DNA from: CAVXNP01 sp963763305
Lineage (GTDB): Bacteria; Pseudomonadota; Gammaproteobacteria; Xanthomonadales; Rhodanobacteraceae
Reading direction: 5' to 3'
NCBI GenBank assembly: GCA_963763305.1
Contig: CAVXNP010000001.1
Span: 2,170,001 to 2,234,000, forward strand
DNA: 64,000 bases
Part shown: piece by piece, positions 26,361 to 36,506 of the stretch
How the letters are laid out: every line of letters starts with the position of its first letter
How positions within the stretch are numbered: position 1 is the stretch's first letter
Made by a program: the position numbers and the translations under genes
Notes under the pieces: generated by a model
What the model was told of the DNA's origin: nothing
Databases searched by the model: none
The model's input: only the letters and a program-made list of their open reading frames with translations

Positions 26361-26443
26361 GCGGAGCCCCTCTGTCTAAGCGCGTTGCAATCAAGGATTA
26401 TGCCTCTCCACAATACGCGGTGATACTCCGCGAGGAATGAGTG

Positions 26444-27043
26444 ATGGTGCACACCTTTTCCGCGTCGTCGAGGCGCAAACATCATATCGGCGGATGGTTG
26501 CCGGGCTTGACCCTCGGCGCCGCGCTGGTGCTGGGCGGTTGCGCCAGCGTGCCGCCGCCGGACACGGCCATGAACCAGGCGCAGATGCAGCTGCAGGCTG
26601 CGCGGGACGCCGGGGGCGCCGATTACGCCCCGGTCGACCTGGGTTTTGCCCAGGGCAAGTTCCAGCAGGCGCAGGCGGCCATGGCCGCGAAGGACTTCGC
26701 GCAGGCCGCACGGCTGGCCGAGGAGTCGCACGCAGATGCCGAGGTCGCCCGGGCCAAGGCCCGGTTGGGCAATGCCCGGGCCCAGATCCAGGCCAAGACC
26801 GAGGAGAACGCGCGCCTGCGGCAGCGGATGGAGGCCTCCGCCGGTGCCACCGGTGCGCGGGTCGACCCGGGGCAGGGCAGCGGTGCCTCGACCGTGTTGC
26901 AGGACATGCCGGCGCCGTCGGCCTCGGTGTTGTCCGCGCCCTTGCCGGCCCAGCCGGCCGCCATGCCGCAGGGCTTCGAGCCGGCGCCGGCCGCCTCCTC
27001 CGGTGGCGTCCCTTTGCAACCGACTGACGGAGGTCGGCCATGA
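26444..27043 (+). CDS. DUF4398-type lipoprotein
   Basis: 199 residues with a lipobox LVLGGCAS after a membrane helix (cut before Cys about 33) and a helical domain: ARDAGGADYAPVDLGFAQGK, then QAQAAMAAKDFAQAARLAEE and KARLGNARAQIQAKTEEN. This is the alpha-helical repeat pattern of DUF4398 envelope proteins. A Pro/Ala-rich tail follows. The stop TGA overlaps the next gene's ATG (ATGA), so the two are one operon. A GAGGA site seven bases before the ATG at 26444 supports this start over the GTG at 26441. The molecular role is unknown; envelope location is well supported. Confidence 0.7.
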   Translation: MVHTFSASSRRKHHIGGWLPGLTLGAALVLGGCASVPPPDTAMNQAQMQLQAARDAGGADYAPVDLGFAQGKFQQAQAAMAAKDFAQAARLAEESHADAEVARAKARLGNARAQIQAKTEENARLRQRMEASAGATGARVDPGQGSGASTVLQDMPAPSASVLSAPLPAQPAAMPQGFEPAPAASSGGVPLQPTDGGRP

Positions 27044-27771
27044 ACCGTTGGACCATCCTCGGGCTTGCTGCGGTGCTGGGTCTGGCCGCCAGCCCGCTCG
27101 TTCTCGCCGCGCAGGACGATATCGACGTGACCCGGCTCAGCACCAGCCTGGACCAACTGGCCAGCGACCCCACACTGGGCGCCGACGCGCAAGCAGAGCA
27201 GGCCCGCGCTCGCGATGCGGTGGCCCGTCTGGCCCAGGCCAATTCGCGCGAGCGCGCGCATGCCCTGTACATGGCCGAGCGGCTGGTCGACCTGGCCAAG
27301 GTGGCGGCGCAGTTGCAGGAGGCCCGCGGCAAGCTGGGCGAGCTGGATCGCGAGCACGACCGGATCCTGCTCGAAAGCAGCCGCCGCGAGGCGGAAGCGG
27401 CGCGGCGCGAGCTGGAGCGCCAGCGGTTGCAGTACCAGATGGCGCAGGAGGAAGCGGCGCGCGAATCCGCCCGCCTGCAGCAGCAGGGGATGGAGGCGTC
27501 GCAGGCCGCCGAGCAGGCGCGTGCCGAGGCGGAAAAGGCCCGCAAGTTGGCCGCCGCCCAGGCCCGGGTCGCTCGCGCGGCCCGCCAGGAAGCGGCTCTG
27601 GCGGCCCAGGCCGCTCGCGCGATGCGTTCGCAGATGCAAGCGGCTGAAGCGGCCTCGGCAGCAGAGGCGGCCCAGCCCAAGCCGGCCCAAGCCGGAACGG
27701 TCAAGAAGCCGGCCAGCGGCGGTGGCAAGGCGTCCGGCAAGTCGGCTGCCAAGTCCGGGCAGGGGCACTGA
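27040..27771 (+). CDS. Periplasmic coiled-coil protein, DUF4398-related
   Basis: 243 residues. After a signal peptide (MNRWTILGLAAVLGLAASPL) comes a DUF4398-like helical part and then a long charged coiled coil of about residues 80-200 rich in Ala, Glu, Gln and Arg (ELERQRLQYQMAQEEAARES). The tail is basic and low in complexity (KKPASGGGKASGKSAAKSG). In related proteobacterial proteins the coiled coil is followed by an OmpA-type peptidoglycan-binding domain; that is not present here. It is translationally coupled to the lipoprotein upstream. An envelope-spanning or scaffolding role is a guess. Confidence 0.65.
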   Translation: MNRWTILGLAAVLGLAASPLVLAAQDDIDVTRLSTSLDQLASDPTLGADAQAEQARARDAVARLAQANSRERAHALYMAERLVDLAKVAAQLQEARGKLGELDREHDRILLESSRREAEAARRELERQRLQYQMAQEEAARESARLQQQGMEASQAAEQARAEAEKARKLAAAQARVARAARQEAALAAQAARAMRSQMQAAEAASAAEAAQPKPAQAGTVKKPASGGGKASGKSAAKSGQGH

Positions 27772-28151
27772 GAGCCCGCTCCACCCTCGGCCGTCCGGCG
27801 CGGCCGGGGTGAGTCGCCGCCGGCGACATGGGCCGCCGGCCTGTCTTTGGCGAGGCCGCTTTCGTGTGCCTTTGTTTCACTCCAAGTAACTGAAAAACAA
27901 ATGGTTTGTCCGGCGACTGTGCGACGCCGACGCCGTCTCCGCAACGCTTGCAAGCCCGTTTCCCGCGGAGTAGGGTCGAGTGGCCGCGGGGCAATCCGTC
28001 GCGCGGCGCACTGACCCGAATCATGCGCACACTCCCCATGACCATTGTCGCACCTGTCCCCACAAGGGAACCGGTGGTGGGCGCGCACCTGATTCTTCCG
28101 TCTGCGGACGCGCCGATCACGCGTCCGTTCCATTCGCGAGGAGGTCGGATC
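27772..28151 (+). other. Intergenic stretch, nothing identified
   Basis: 380 bases with no ORF I can support and no clear terminator, promoter or repeat. The AT-rich segment around 27875-27910 may contain the promoter of the YdcH-like gene. Confidence 0.3.
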
Positions 28152-28379
28152 ATGTTCGAAAACCAGCAGCGTGAGGATGTCGAGGCCTACATGAAGGACA
28201 ACGCGGAATTCCGCAGGCTCTACCAGCACCACCGGGAGCTCGACAGCAAGGTGCATGACGCCGAAATCGGGGTGTTGCCGATGGACGGCCTCACCTTGTC
28301 CGGCATGAAGCGGGAGAAGCTCCATGCCAAGGAGCGCCTGGAACGAATGTGGAAGACCAAGCCGCCAAGGGTGAATTGA
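28152..28379 (+). CDS. YdcH-family small protein (DUF465)
   Basis: 75 residues, MFENQQREDVEAYMKDNAEF, helical and charged, with the family pattern LYQHHRELDSKVHDAE and the C-terminal LKREKLHAKERLERM-like helix. DUF465/YdcH proteins are short cytoplasmic proteins of unknown function. The ATG at 28152 has GAGGAGG upstream. Longer readings of this frame start in Pro-rich sequence without a ribosome site and were rejected. A hairpin with a short T-run follows. It lies alone before the cystathionine beta-synthase gene. Confidence 0.75.
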   Translation: MFENQQREDVEAYMKDNAEFRRLYQHHRELDSKVHDAEIGVLPMDGLTLSGMKREKLHAKERLERMWKTKPPRVN

Positions 28380-28397
28380 CCGGAGGCGAGAATCCAC

Positions 28398-28438
28398 GCG
28401 GCCCCGATCGCCCAGCGGCATCGGGGCCGCGGCATTTT
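28398..28438 (+). terminator. Possible terminator after ydcH-like gene
   Basis: GCGGCCCCGAT and ATCGGGGCCGC form an 11-base stem with an 11-base loop, followed by GGCATTTTC. The stem is strong but the T-run is short and offset. Confidence 0.5.
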
Positions 28439-28566
28439 CGGGGGCGCCCGGGCCAGGCCGGGTCGCCGGCGACCGCAGTGACGAGGATGCGCACGCAGGC
28501 TCGGTTATCATGCCCGCTTTGCCGACAGGGCCTCCGGCCCGACGGCGTTACCGGAAAGGAGCCCGC

Positions 28567-29937
<1,371 letters not shown>

Positions 29938-30067
29938 GCCTCGGGCCGCGCCGGCTCAGCCCGCTTCACGTTCTGCTGTGGCTGCACGAGTTATTGATGG
30001 CATCCCCGGGGCACACCGTCCCGGTGGCGTGCCTCCCACGTAATCAACAAGAACAGGAATCCCGCCG

Positions 30068-31905
30068 ATGTGTGGAATCGTTGCCGCCACTGCCCAGCGC
30101 GACGTCGCCCCGCTGCTGATCGCCGGCCTCAAGGCGCTCGAGTACCGCGGCTATGACTCGGCCGGGCTGGCCGTGCTGGATGCAGGCGACATCCAGCGCG
30201 TGCGCGCCAAGGGCAAGGTGCGCGAGATGGAGGCGCGCTACCTGGCCGCGCCGCTACCCGGTGGCACCGGCATCGCGCACACCCGCTGGGCCACGCACGG
30301 CGTGCCCAGCGAGGCCAACGCGCACCCGCATACCGCCGGCAAGCGTGGCGCTGGTGCACAACGGCATCATCGAGAACTACGCCAGCCTGCGCGAGCAGCT
30401 GCAGGCTCGTGGCTATCACTTCAGCTCCGAGACCGACACCGAGGTGATGGCCGCACCTGATCGACGAGCGCATCGCCTCGGGCATGGACCTGTGCCGCGC
30501 GGTGCTGGCGCACCGTGCGCGAGCTCGAAGGCGCCTACGCCATCGCGGTGATCAGCAGCGACCAGCCCGGCCACGTGGTCGGTGCGCGCCGCGGCGCCCC
30601 GCTGGTGGTCGGCGTGGGCATCGGCGAGAACTTCCTCGGCCTCCGACGTCCAGGCGCTGATCCAGGTCACCAACAAGATCATCTACCTCGAAGAAGACGA
30701 CGTGGTGGAGATCACCCGCGACGCGGTGCAGGTGTACGGCCTGGACGGCCAGCCGGTGGAACGCTCGCGCCACGAAAGCGAGCTGTCCGCCGACGCGGTC
30801 GAGCGCGGCGAGTACCGCCACTACATGCAGAAGGAGATCTTCGAGCAGCCGCGCGCGGTGGCCGACACGCTGGAGGCCCGGCTCGGCGCGCATGGCGTGC
30901 TGCCCAACATCTTCGGCGTCGGCGGCGACGAGCTGCTGGCCAGGGTCAAGGGGCTGCACATCATCGCCTGCGGCACCAGCTACCACGCCGGCCTGGTGGC
31001 GCAAGTACTGGATCGAGGAGCATGCCCGGCTGCCGTGTCAGCGTCGAGGTGGCCAGCGAGTACCGCTATCGCGACGCGGTGGTGCCGGCCGATACCCTGT
31101 TCGTGGCCATTTCGCAGTCCGGCGAAACCGCCGACACACTGGCGGCGATGCGCGAAGCGCGTCGCCGCGGCTACCTGGGCACGCTGGCCATCTGCAACGT
31201 GCCCGAGTCCTCGGTGGTGCGCGAGGCGGACCTGAAGTTGATGACCCGCGCCGGGCCGGAGATCGGCGTGGCCTCGACCAAGGCGTTCACCACCCAGCTG
31301 GCCGCACTGGCCCTGCTGAGCCTGCAGCTGGCCGGTCACCGCGGCCTGGAGCGCGCGCGCTGTGCCGAGCTGTGCGCCCAGCTGCAGCATCTGCCGCGCG
31401 CCATCGAGGACGCGCTCAAGCTGGAGCCGGAGATCATCGAGCTGGCCGCACGGTTCGTGACACCGCCAGCACGCGCTGTTCCTGGGGCGCGGCGCGCAGT
31501 TTCCGGTGGCCCTGGAAGGCGCGCTCAAGCTCAAGGAAATCTCCTACATCCACGCCGAGGCCTATCCGGCCGGCGAACTCAAGCACGGCCCGCTGGCGCT
31601 GGTCGACGAGGACATGCCGGTGGTCGCCGTGGCGCCCGGCGGTCGCGCTGCTGGAAAAGCTCAAGTCCAACCTGCAGGAAGTGCGCGCGCGCGGCGGCGA
31701 GCTGATCGTGTTCGCAGGTGAGAGCGCTCCGATCAGCGCGGGCACGCCCCGCGACGTGGTCATGCACCTGGACGCCGGCGGCGACTTCATCGCACCGGCG
31801 GTGTTTACCGTGCCGCTGCAGCTGCTGGCCTACCACGTCGCGGTGCTGCGCGGCACCGACGTCGACCAGCCGCGCAACCTGGCCAAGTCGGTCACGGTGG
31901 AATAG
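30068..31905 (+). CDS. glmS: Glutamine-fructose-6-phosphate aminotransferase (eight frameshifts)
   Basis: The N-terminal MCGIVAATAQRDVAPLLIAG has the catalytic Cys2 of the glutaminase domain. The domain continues with LEYRGYDSAG and HTRWATHG; the two SIS sugar-isomerase domains carry ACGTSYHAG, ISQSGETADT, ASTKAFTTQ, LEGALKLKEISYIHAEAY and LKHGPLALVD. The C-terminus is QPRNLAKSVTVE. It makes glucosamine-6-phosphate for peptidoglycan and LPS. Frame changes occur near 30345, 30453, 30509, 30640, 31001, 31035, 31460 and 31643. Each is repaired by deleting one base, and the span of 1838 minus 8 is exactly 610 codons (609 aa), a normal GlmS length. That argues for sequence error, because GlmS is normally essential. 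Confidence 0.82.
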
Positions 31906-32905
31906 TTCCGAAAGCCAGGGGCCAGCCCGGCCAAACGGTGCGCCTCGGCCGAAGACACTCAAGGGTCTGACGGAACCGACACAGGCTTCCGGTTGGGCTT
32001 GCTCTGGGCCGGCGCAACTGCAGAGCGCACTCATGCGCCGCGTCAGCTACCGAGTGCCAAAGCGCCTCCTTGCTGTCGGGGGCGCGGATCGGTGGCGGCA
32101 AGGCGCTGAGCGTCAGGCCGCTTGAATATGCGGGCGAGGCGTGACCAGATCGCTGACCTCCTTGTGCGTGGCTTCCTCGACAAGCAAGCACCGTTGCGGC
32201 CAGGCGCTTCTTCAGCGGCGGTTCTACGTTCGAGCTACCTTCAGGCGTTTTGCGTCCGGCAACGGTCAGCACCGCCGGATATTCTGCGCGACAGGTGGTA
32301 GGAGGCCTCGCCTGCACCGATGGTCTGCTCATCGCAAAAGCGGCTCTTTGCGTCCAGTATCCCCTGGATGAAATTCGGCTCCGAACAGGAATGCTGCCGG
32401 AAACCGGAAGGGGCGTCGCAGCGTTATCCCGATCGAGTGTCGATGCGCATTCCAACCGGTGACAGCGGGCCGCTTGCGGCGCGACCCGGCACACAAGCTG
32501 GCCGTCGTGCAGGTGACGATGCTTTGCGACAAGTACTTCAATCTGCCGGCTTTTGCCTGCGAGGGCGATCACGTGACCGCGCCCTCCCGCCATACCCGAA
32601 TCCGGTCACACCGCCTACGCGGGGGCGCCCGGCGCGAAGCCGGGCATGCGGAACTCCCCGGAATGGCCCGTTCGGCGTAAGGATGCATTTTCGTGGAGCT
32701 TGACCCTACGCAGTTATTGGATTGTTCACTGATTTGAGGAAAACTGGGCGCGAAGCGTCATTGTTTTCAGCATCCTCGCGTTTCCCCCACCCGTCGTGTT
32801 GTGCGTCAGATAGGTTGGCTGCCATCTGTCACGCGGAGCAACATGTTTGCCCGCGGCGGGTTGGAGCAAGAGGCGCTATGCCGGCGTCGATGGAGTATCG
32901 GTTAC
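31906..32905. other. One-kilobase stretch without a recognisable gene
   Basis: Several overlapping short ORFs exist on both strands, none with a family signature, signal peptide or ribosome site. On the minus strand the fragments GRKTPEGSSNVEPPLKKR (about 32.2 kb) and EEATHKEVSDLVTPRPHI, ending at a stop near 32122, read like protein but in different frames, so a decayed or frameshifted minus-strand gene is possible. The segment from about 32700 to 32900 is less GC-rich and may hold the wecE promoter. Confidence 0.3.
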
Positions 32906-34051
32906 ATGCAAGAAGAACAGATCCCGTTCAATTGGCCGCACATGACCGGCAAAGAGCTGTATTACATTGCTGCGGCCCACTTTGGCGGCCGGCTGGCAGG
33001 TGATGGCCCCTTTACCAAGCGATGCCACGGCTGGTTGGAAAGGCGCACCGGGTGCGCCAAGGCACTACTGACCCATTCGTGTACGGCCGCGCTGGAGATG
33101 GCGGCACTTCTGCTGGATATCCAGCCGGGCGACGAGATCATCATGCCGTCGTACACGTTCGTGTCGACAGCGAACGCCTTCGTTTTGCGTGGCGGCGTGC
33201 CATTGTTCGTGGATATTCGGGAGGACACACTCAACCTGGATGAGCGCTTGATCGAGGCTGCCATCACTCCGCGCACGCGGGCGATCGTTGCCGTCCACTA
33301 TGCGGGTGTGGCCTGCGAAATGGATACGATCATGGCGATCGCCAGACGGCATGGTCTGAAGGTGGTCGAAGATGCGGCACAGGGTGTGATGGCGAGCTAC
33401 AAGGGACGCGCCCTGGGTGGTATCGGCGACCTTGGGGCATTCAGCTTCCACGAGACGAAGAACGTCATCTCCGGAGAAGGGGGCGCCTTGCTGGTGAACG
33501 ACCCCACGCTATCGCTACGCGCCGAGATCATTCGGGAGAAGGGCACGGACCGGAGCCGATTCTTCCGCGGAGAAGTGGACAAGTACACCTGGCAGGACGT
33601 GGGGTCCTCTTTTCTCCCTGGCGAGCTGACTGCGGCTTTCCTCTGGGCTCAGTTGGAGGAGGCGGAGCGAATCACCCGGGATCGCCTCGCCAGCTGGCAG
33701 CGATATCACGAAATGTTCGAGCCGCTCGAAGCGAGCGGGCTGCTCCGGCGGCCCGTGATACCCGACGGTTGCCAGCATAATGCCCACATGTATTACGTGC
33801 TGCTTGCCCCGCATGTCGATCGGGAGCATGTGCTGGACGAACTCAGGCGCAATGAGATCTACTCGGTGTTCCATTACGTACCGCTGCACTCCTCGCCCGC
33901 CGGGAAACGCTACGGCAGGGCGCAGGGTGCGATGGAGGTGACCAACCGCCAGTCGGAAAGACTGGTTCGACTTCCCCTGTGGGTGGGCCTGGCTACCGAG
34001 CAACAGGAGCGGGTTCGGCGCGTGTTGAAGGCGGTGATTGATGCTGCCTGA
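32906..34051 (+). CDS. wecE: dTDP-4-amino-4,6-dideoxygalactose transaminase (WecE/RffA type)
   Basis: 381 residues from the ATG at 32906 (MQEEQIPFNWPHMTGKEL). It is a DegT/DnrJ/EryC1/StrS-family aminotransferase with LTHSCTAALEMAALLLDI, YTFVSTANAFVLRGG, EDAAQGVMASYKGRALG and the PLP lysine Lys185 in FHETKN. The extended agreement with E. coli WecE, including EIIREKGTDRSRFFRGEVDK, is better than with other sugar transaminases. It converts dTDP-4-keto-6-deoxyglucose (the RmlB product) to dTDP-Fuc4N. No WecD-type acetyltransferase is visible. The upstream reading to 32801 is rejected as outside the family's start. Confidence 0.9.
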   Translation: MQEEQIPFNWPHMTGKELYYIAAAHFGGRLAGDGPFTKRCHGWLERRTGCAKALLTHSCTAALEMAALLLDIQPGDEIIMPSYTFVSTANAFVLRGGVPLFVDIREDTLNLDERLIEAAITPRTRAIVAVHYAGVACEMDTIMAIARRHGLKVVEDAAQGVMASYKGRALGGIGDLGAFSFHETKNVISGEGGALLVNDPTLSLRAEIIREKGTDRSRFFRGEVDKYTWQDVGSSFLPGELTAAFLWAQLEEAERITRDRLASWQRYHEMFEPLEASGLLRRPVIPDGCQHNAHMYYVLLAPHVDREHVLDELRRNEIYSVFHYVPLHSSPAGKRYGRAQGAMEVTNRQSERLVRLPLWVGLATEQQERVRRVLKAVIDAA

Positions 34052-34447
34052 CGGGTGCCTGCTCAACAAGCGGCCACACACACAGCCGGTTCGACTCAAG
34101 CTCGCTATGGGTGGGCTCGGGACGTACCCGCGCGTTCTCCGCGTTCCAGCGACCGGTTGAACACAACCTGGCTCAGGGTGCCGCGTTTCTTCACGTACAG
34201 CATGAGATCGTCGCGCACGAACGTCCCCGGCCTTGTCCAGGTATCGGGGTGGCTGACCGGCGGCGATTTCGATGGCAGGTACGATGCGGTTTTGTGGAGG
34301 GCCGCAAGGTCCCGGGGATCGACACGGCGAAGGCCTGCGACCGCTTCGTCGCTGGGGTGGCCGTGTCGGCTTTGCCCTGACATCCCGCCGGTTCAACGGC
34401 TGGGGTCTTCGGCCTGGAAAACGTCTTGCGTGGCATGGAGATAGCGC
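34052..34447. other. Intergenic stretch, no recognised gene
   Basis: 396 bases between wecE and the DedA gene. A minus-strand ORF (34105-34383) ends in the protein-like segment DDLMLYVKKRGTLSQVVFNR, but has no family match I can name and no ribosome site. It could be a fragment of a lost gene. Confidence 0.25.
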
Positions 34448-35068
34448 TTGCTTGAACATCTGATCGGGGCAGTGGCCGGATTCGTCATTGGCGCTATTTC
34501 GCGCCTGCAGTACGCCGGCATCGCCCTGCTGATGGCGGTCGAGAGCGCCTGCATTCCGCTGCCGTCGGAAATCATCATGCCGTTCTCCGGCTATCTGGTC
34601 TTCACCGGCAAGTTGAACCTGTGGCTGGTGGCGCTGGCCGGGGCGATCGGTTGTCTGATCGGCTCCTGGCTGGCCTATGCGGTGGGCGCCTGGGGCGGCC
34701 GGCCGCTGGTGCGTCGCTACGGCCGCTACCTGCTGGTTTCGCCCGACGACCTGGACCTGGCCGACCGCTGGTTCCAGCGCCATGGCGGCATCACCATCTT
34801 CATCGGCCGACTGCTTCCGGTGGTGCGCACCTTCATCGCCTTTCCTGCCGGTGTGGCGCGCATGCCGCTGTGGCGCTTCAGCGCCTATACCCTGGCCGGC
34901 TCGTTCATCTGGTGCTGGGCGCTGGCCTGGATCGGGCTGAAGCTGGGCGAGCACTGGAACACCCTGGGGGCCTGGTTCCACCGCTTCGATGCGCTGATCG
35001 CGGCCGTCATCGTGGTGGGACTGGGCCTGTACGTATGGCGCCATATACGCCATCTGCGCCGCCCGTGA
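34448..35068 (+). CDS. DedA-family membrane protein (VTT domain)
   Basis: 206 residues with about five hydrophobic segments. DedA/VTT motifs are MAVESACIPLPSEIIMPFSG (Glu and Pro of the re-entrant loop) and FIGRLLPVVRTFIAFPAGVARM. The family moves polyprenyl and other phospholipids across the inner membrane, including undecaprenyl phosphate recycling, which suits a polysaccharide neighbourhood. The start is taken as TTG at 34448: a stop lies two codons upstream, GGAG is seven bases before, and MLEHLIGAVAG suits the family. It is followed by manB after 78 bases. Confidence 0.85.
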   Translation: MLEHLIGAVAGFVIGAISRLQYAGIALLMAVESACIPLPSEIIMPFSGYLVFTGKLNLWLVALAGAIGCLIGSWLAYAVGAWGGRPLVRRYGRYLLVSPDDLDLADRWFQRHGGITIFIGRLLPVVRTFIAFPAGVARMPLWRFSAYTLAGSFIWCWALAWIGLKLGEHWNTLGAWFHRFDALIAAVIVVGLGLYVWRHIRHLRRP

Positions 35069-35146
35069 TGTAAACCGCGCATCCCTGGCGTACCGCGCCA
35101 GCTCGATCGACTCACCTGGACACGCAACCTCAAAGGAACCTGTTTC

Positions 35147-36490
35147 ATGAAATGCTTCAAAGCCTACGACATTCGCGGCCGCCTCCCGGACGAGCTCAAC
35201 GCCGACGTCGCCTACCGGATCGGCCGCGCCTTTGCGCAGATGATGGGGCAGGGCGCGGTGGTGGTCGGCTACGACATCCGCAAGGACAGCCCGCAGCTGG
35301 CGGCCGAAGTCAGTCGCGGCCTCAACGACGGCGGCTGCGACGTGGTCGACATCGGCCTGTGCGGCACCGAGGAGGTGTACTTCCAGACCGCCGATCGCAA
35401 GGTGGCCGGCGGCATCATGGTCACCGCCAGCCACAACCCGATCGACTACAACGGCATGAAGCTGGTGCGCGAAGGCGCCCGGCCGATCAGCGCCGACACC
35501 GGCCTGCGCGACATCGAGAAAATGGTCGAGGCCAACGATTTCGGCGCGCCGGCCAGCCAGCCGGGGACGATCGTCCACGAGCATGACAAGTCGCGCTACA
35601 TCGAGCACTTGCTCGGCTATGTGGACCGCAAGGCGCTGGGCAAGCTGAAGATCGTGGTCAACGCCGGCAACGGCGGCGCCGGCGCCATCGTCGATCTGCT
35701 GGCGCCGCACCTGCCGTTCGAATTCGTGCGCATCCATCATGAACCCGATGGCAGCTTTCCCAACGGCATTCCCAATCCGCTGCTGCCGGAAAACCGCGAA
35801 GCCACCGCCAGGGCGGTGCTGGAAAGCGGTGCGGATTTCGGCCTGGCCTGGGACGGCGACTTCGATCGCTGCTTCTTCTTCGACGCGCGCGGCCGCTTCA
35901 TCGAGGGCTACTACCTGGTCGGCCTGCTGGCGGCGCAACTGCTGGAGAAAAGCCCCGGCGGGAAGATCATCCACGACCCGCGCCTGACCTGGAACACCAT
36001 CGAGATGGTGCGTGAGGCCGGCGGCCAGACGCTGGAGAGCAAGAGCGGGCACGCTTTCATCAAGGAGCGCATGCGCGCCGAGGATGCGGTGTACGGCGGC
36101 GAGATGAGCGCCCACCACTACTTCCGTGACTTTGCCTACTGCGACTCGGGGATGATCCCCTGGTTGCTGGTGGCCGAGCGGGTGTGCCAGAGCGGGACGC
36201 CGCTGGCGGACATGCTCGAGCAGCGCATGCAGGCCTATCCGTGCAGCGGCGAGATCAACTTCAAGGTGGACGATGCGCCCAAGGTGGTCGAGCGGGTGAT
36301 GGCGTTCTACGCCGACCAGCACCCGAGCGTGGACCGGGTCGACGGGGTCAGCGTGGAGTTCGATCGCTGGCGCTTCAACCTGCGCTCGTCCAATACCGAG
36401 CCGCTGTTGCGGCTGAATGTGGAAACACGGGCTGATCCGGAGATGTTGCGGGCCAGGACCGAAGAGCTGCGCCAGCTGATCACCGGCTGA
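35147..36490 (+). CDS. manB: Phosphomannomutase/phosphoglucomutase
   Basis: 447 residues of the alpha-D-phosphohexomutase family: phosphoserine loop VTASHNP (Ser95), Mg-binding DGDFD (236-240), sugar-specificity GEMSAHHYF (318-326) and the C-terminal phosphate-binding RSSNTEP. The GEMSAHHYF form is that of CpsG/ManB and XanA/AlgC-type mutases. It interconverts mannose-6-P and mannose-1-P (and perhaps glucose forms) for GDP-sugar supply. No GDP-mannose pyrophosphorylase lies in the window. It is convergent with the SLOG-like gene, with only 16 bases between the stops. The frame is intact. Confidence 0.9.
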   Translation: MKCFKAYDIRGRLPDELNADVAYRIGRAFAQMMGQGAVVVGYDIRKDSPQLAAEVSRGLNDGGCDVVDIGLCGTEEVYFQTADRKVAGGIMVTASHNPIDYNGMKLVREGARPISADTGLRDIEKMVEANDFGAPASQPGTIVHEHDKSRYIEHLLGYVDRKALGKLKIVVNAGNGGAGAIVDLLAPHLPFEFVRIHHEPDGSFPNGIPNPLLPENREATARAVLESGADFGLAWDGDFDRCFFFDARGRFIEGYYLVGLLAAQLLEKSPGGKIIHDPRLTWNTIEMVREAGGQTLESKSGHAFIKERMRAEDAVYGGEMSAHHYFRDFAYCDSGMIPWLLVAERVCQSGTPLADMLEQRMQAYPCSGEINFKVDDAPKVVERVMAFYADQHPSVDRVDGVSVEFDRWRFNLRSSNTEPLLRLNVETRADPEMLRARTEELRQLITG

Positions 36491-36506
36491 TGGCTTGCCG
36501 GGTGGA

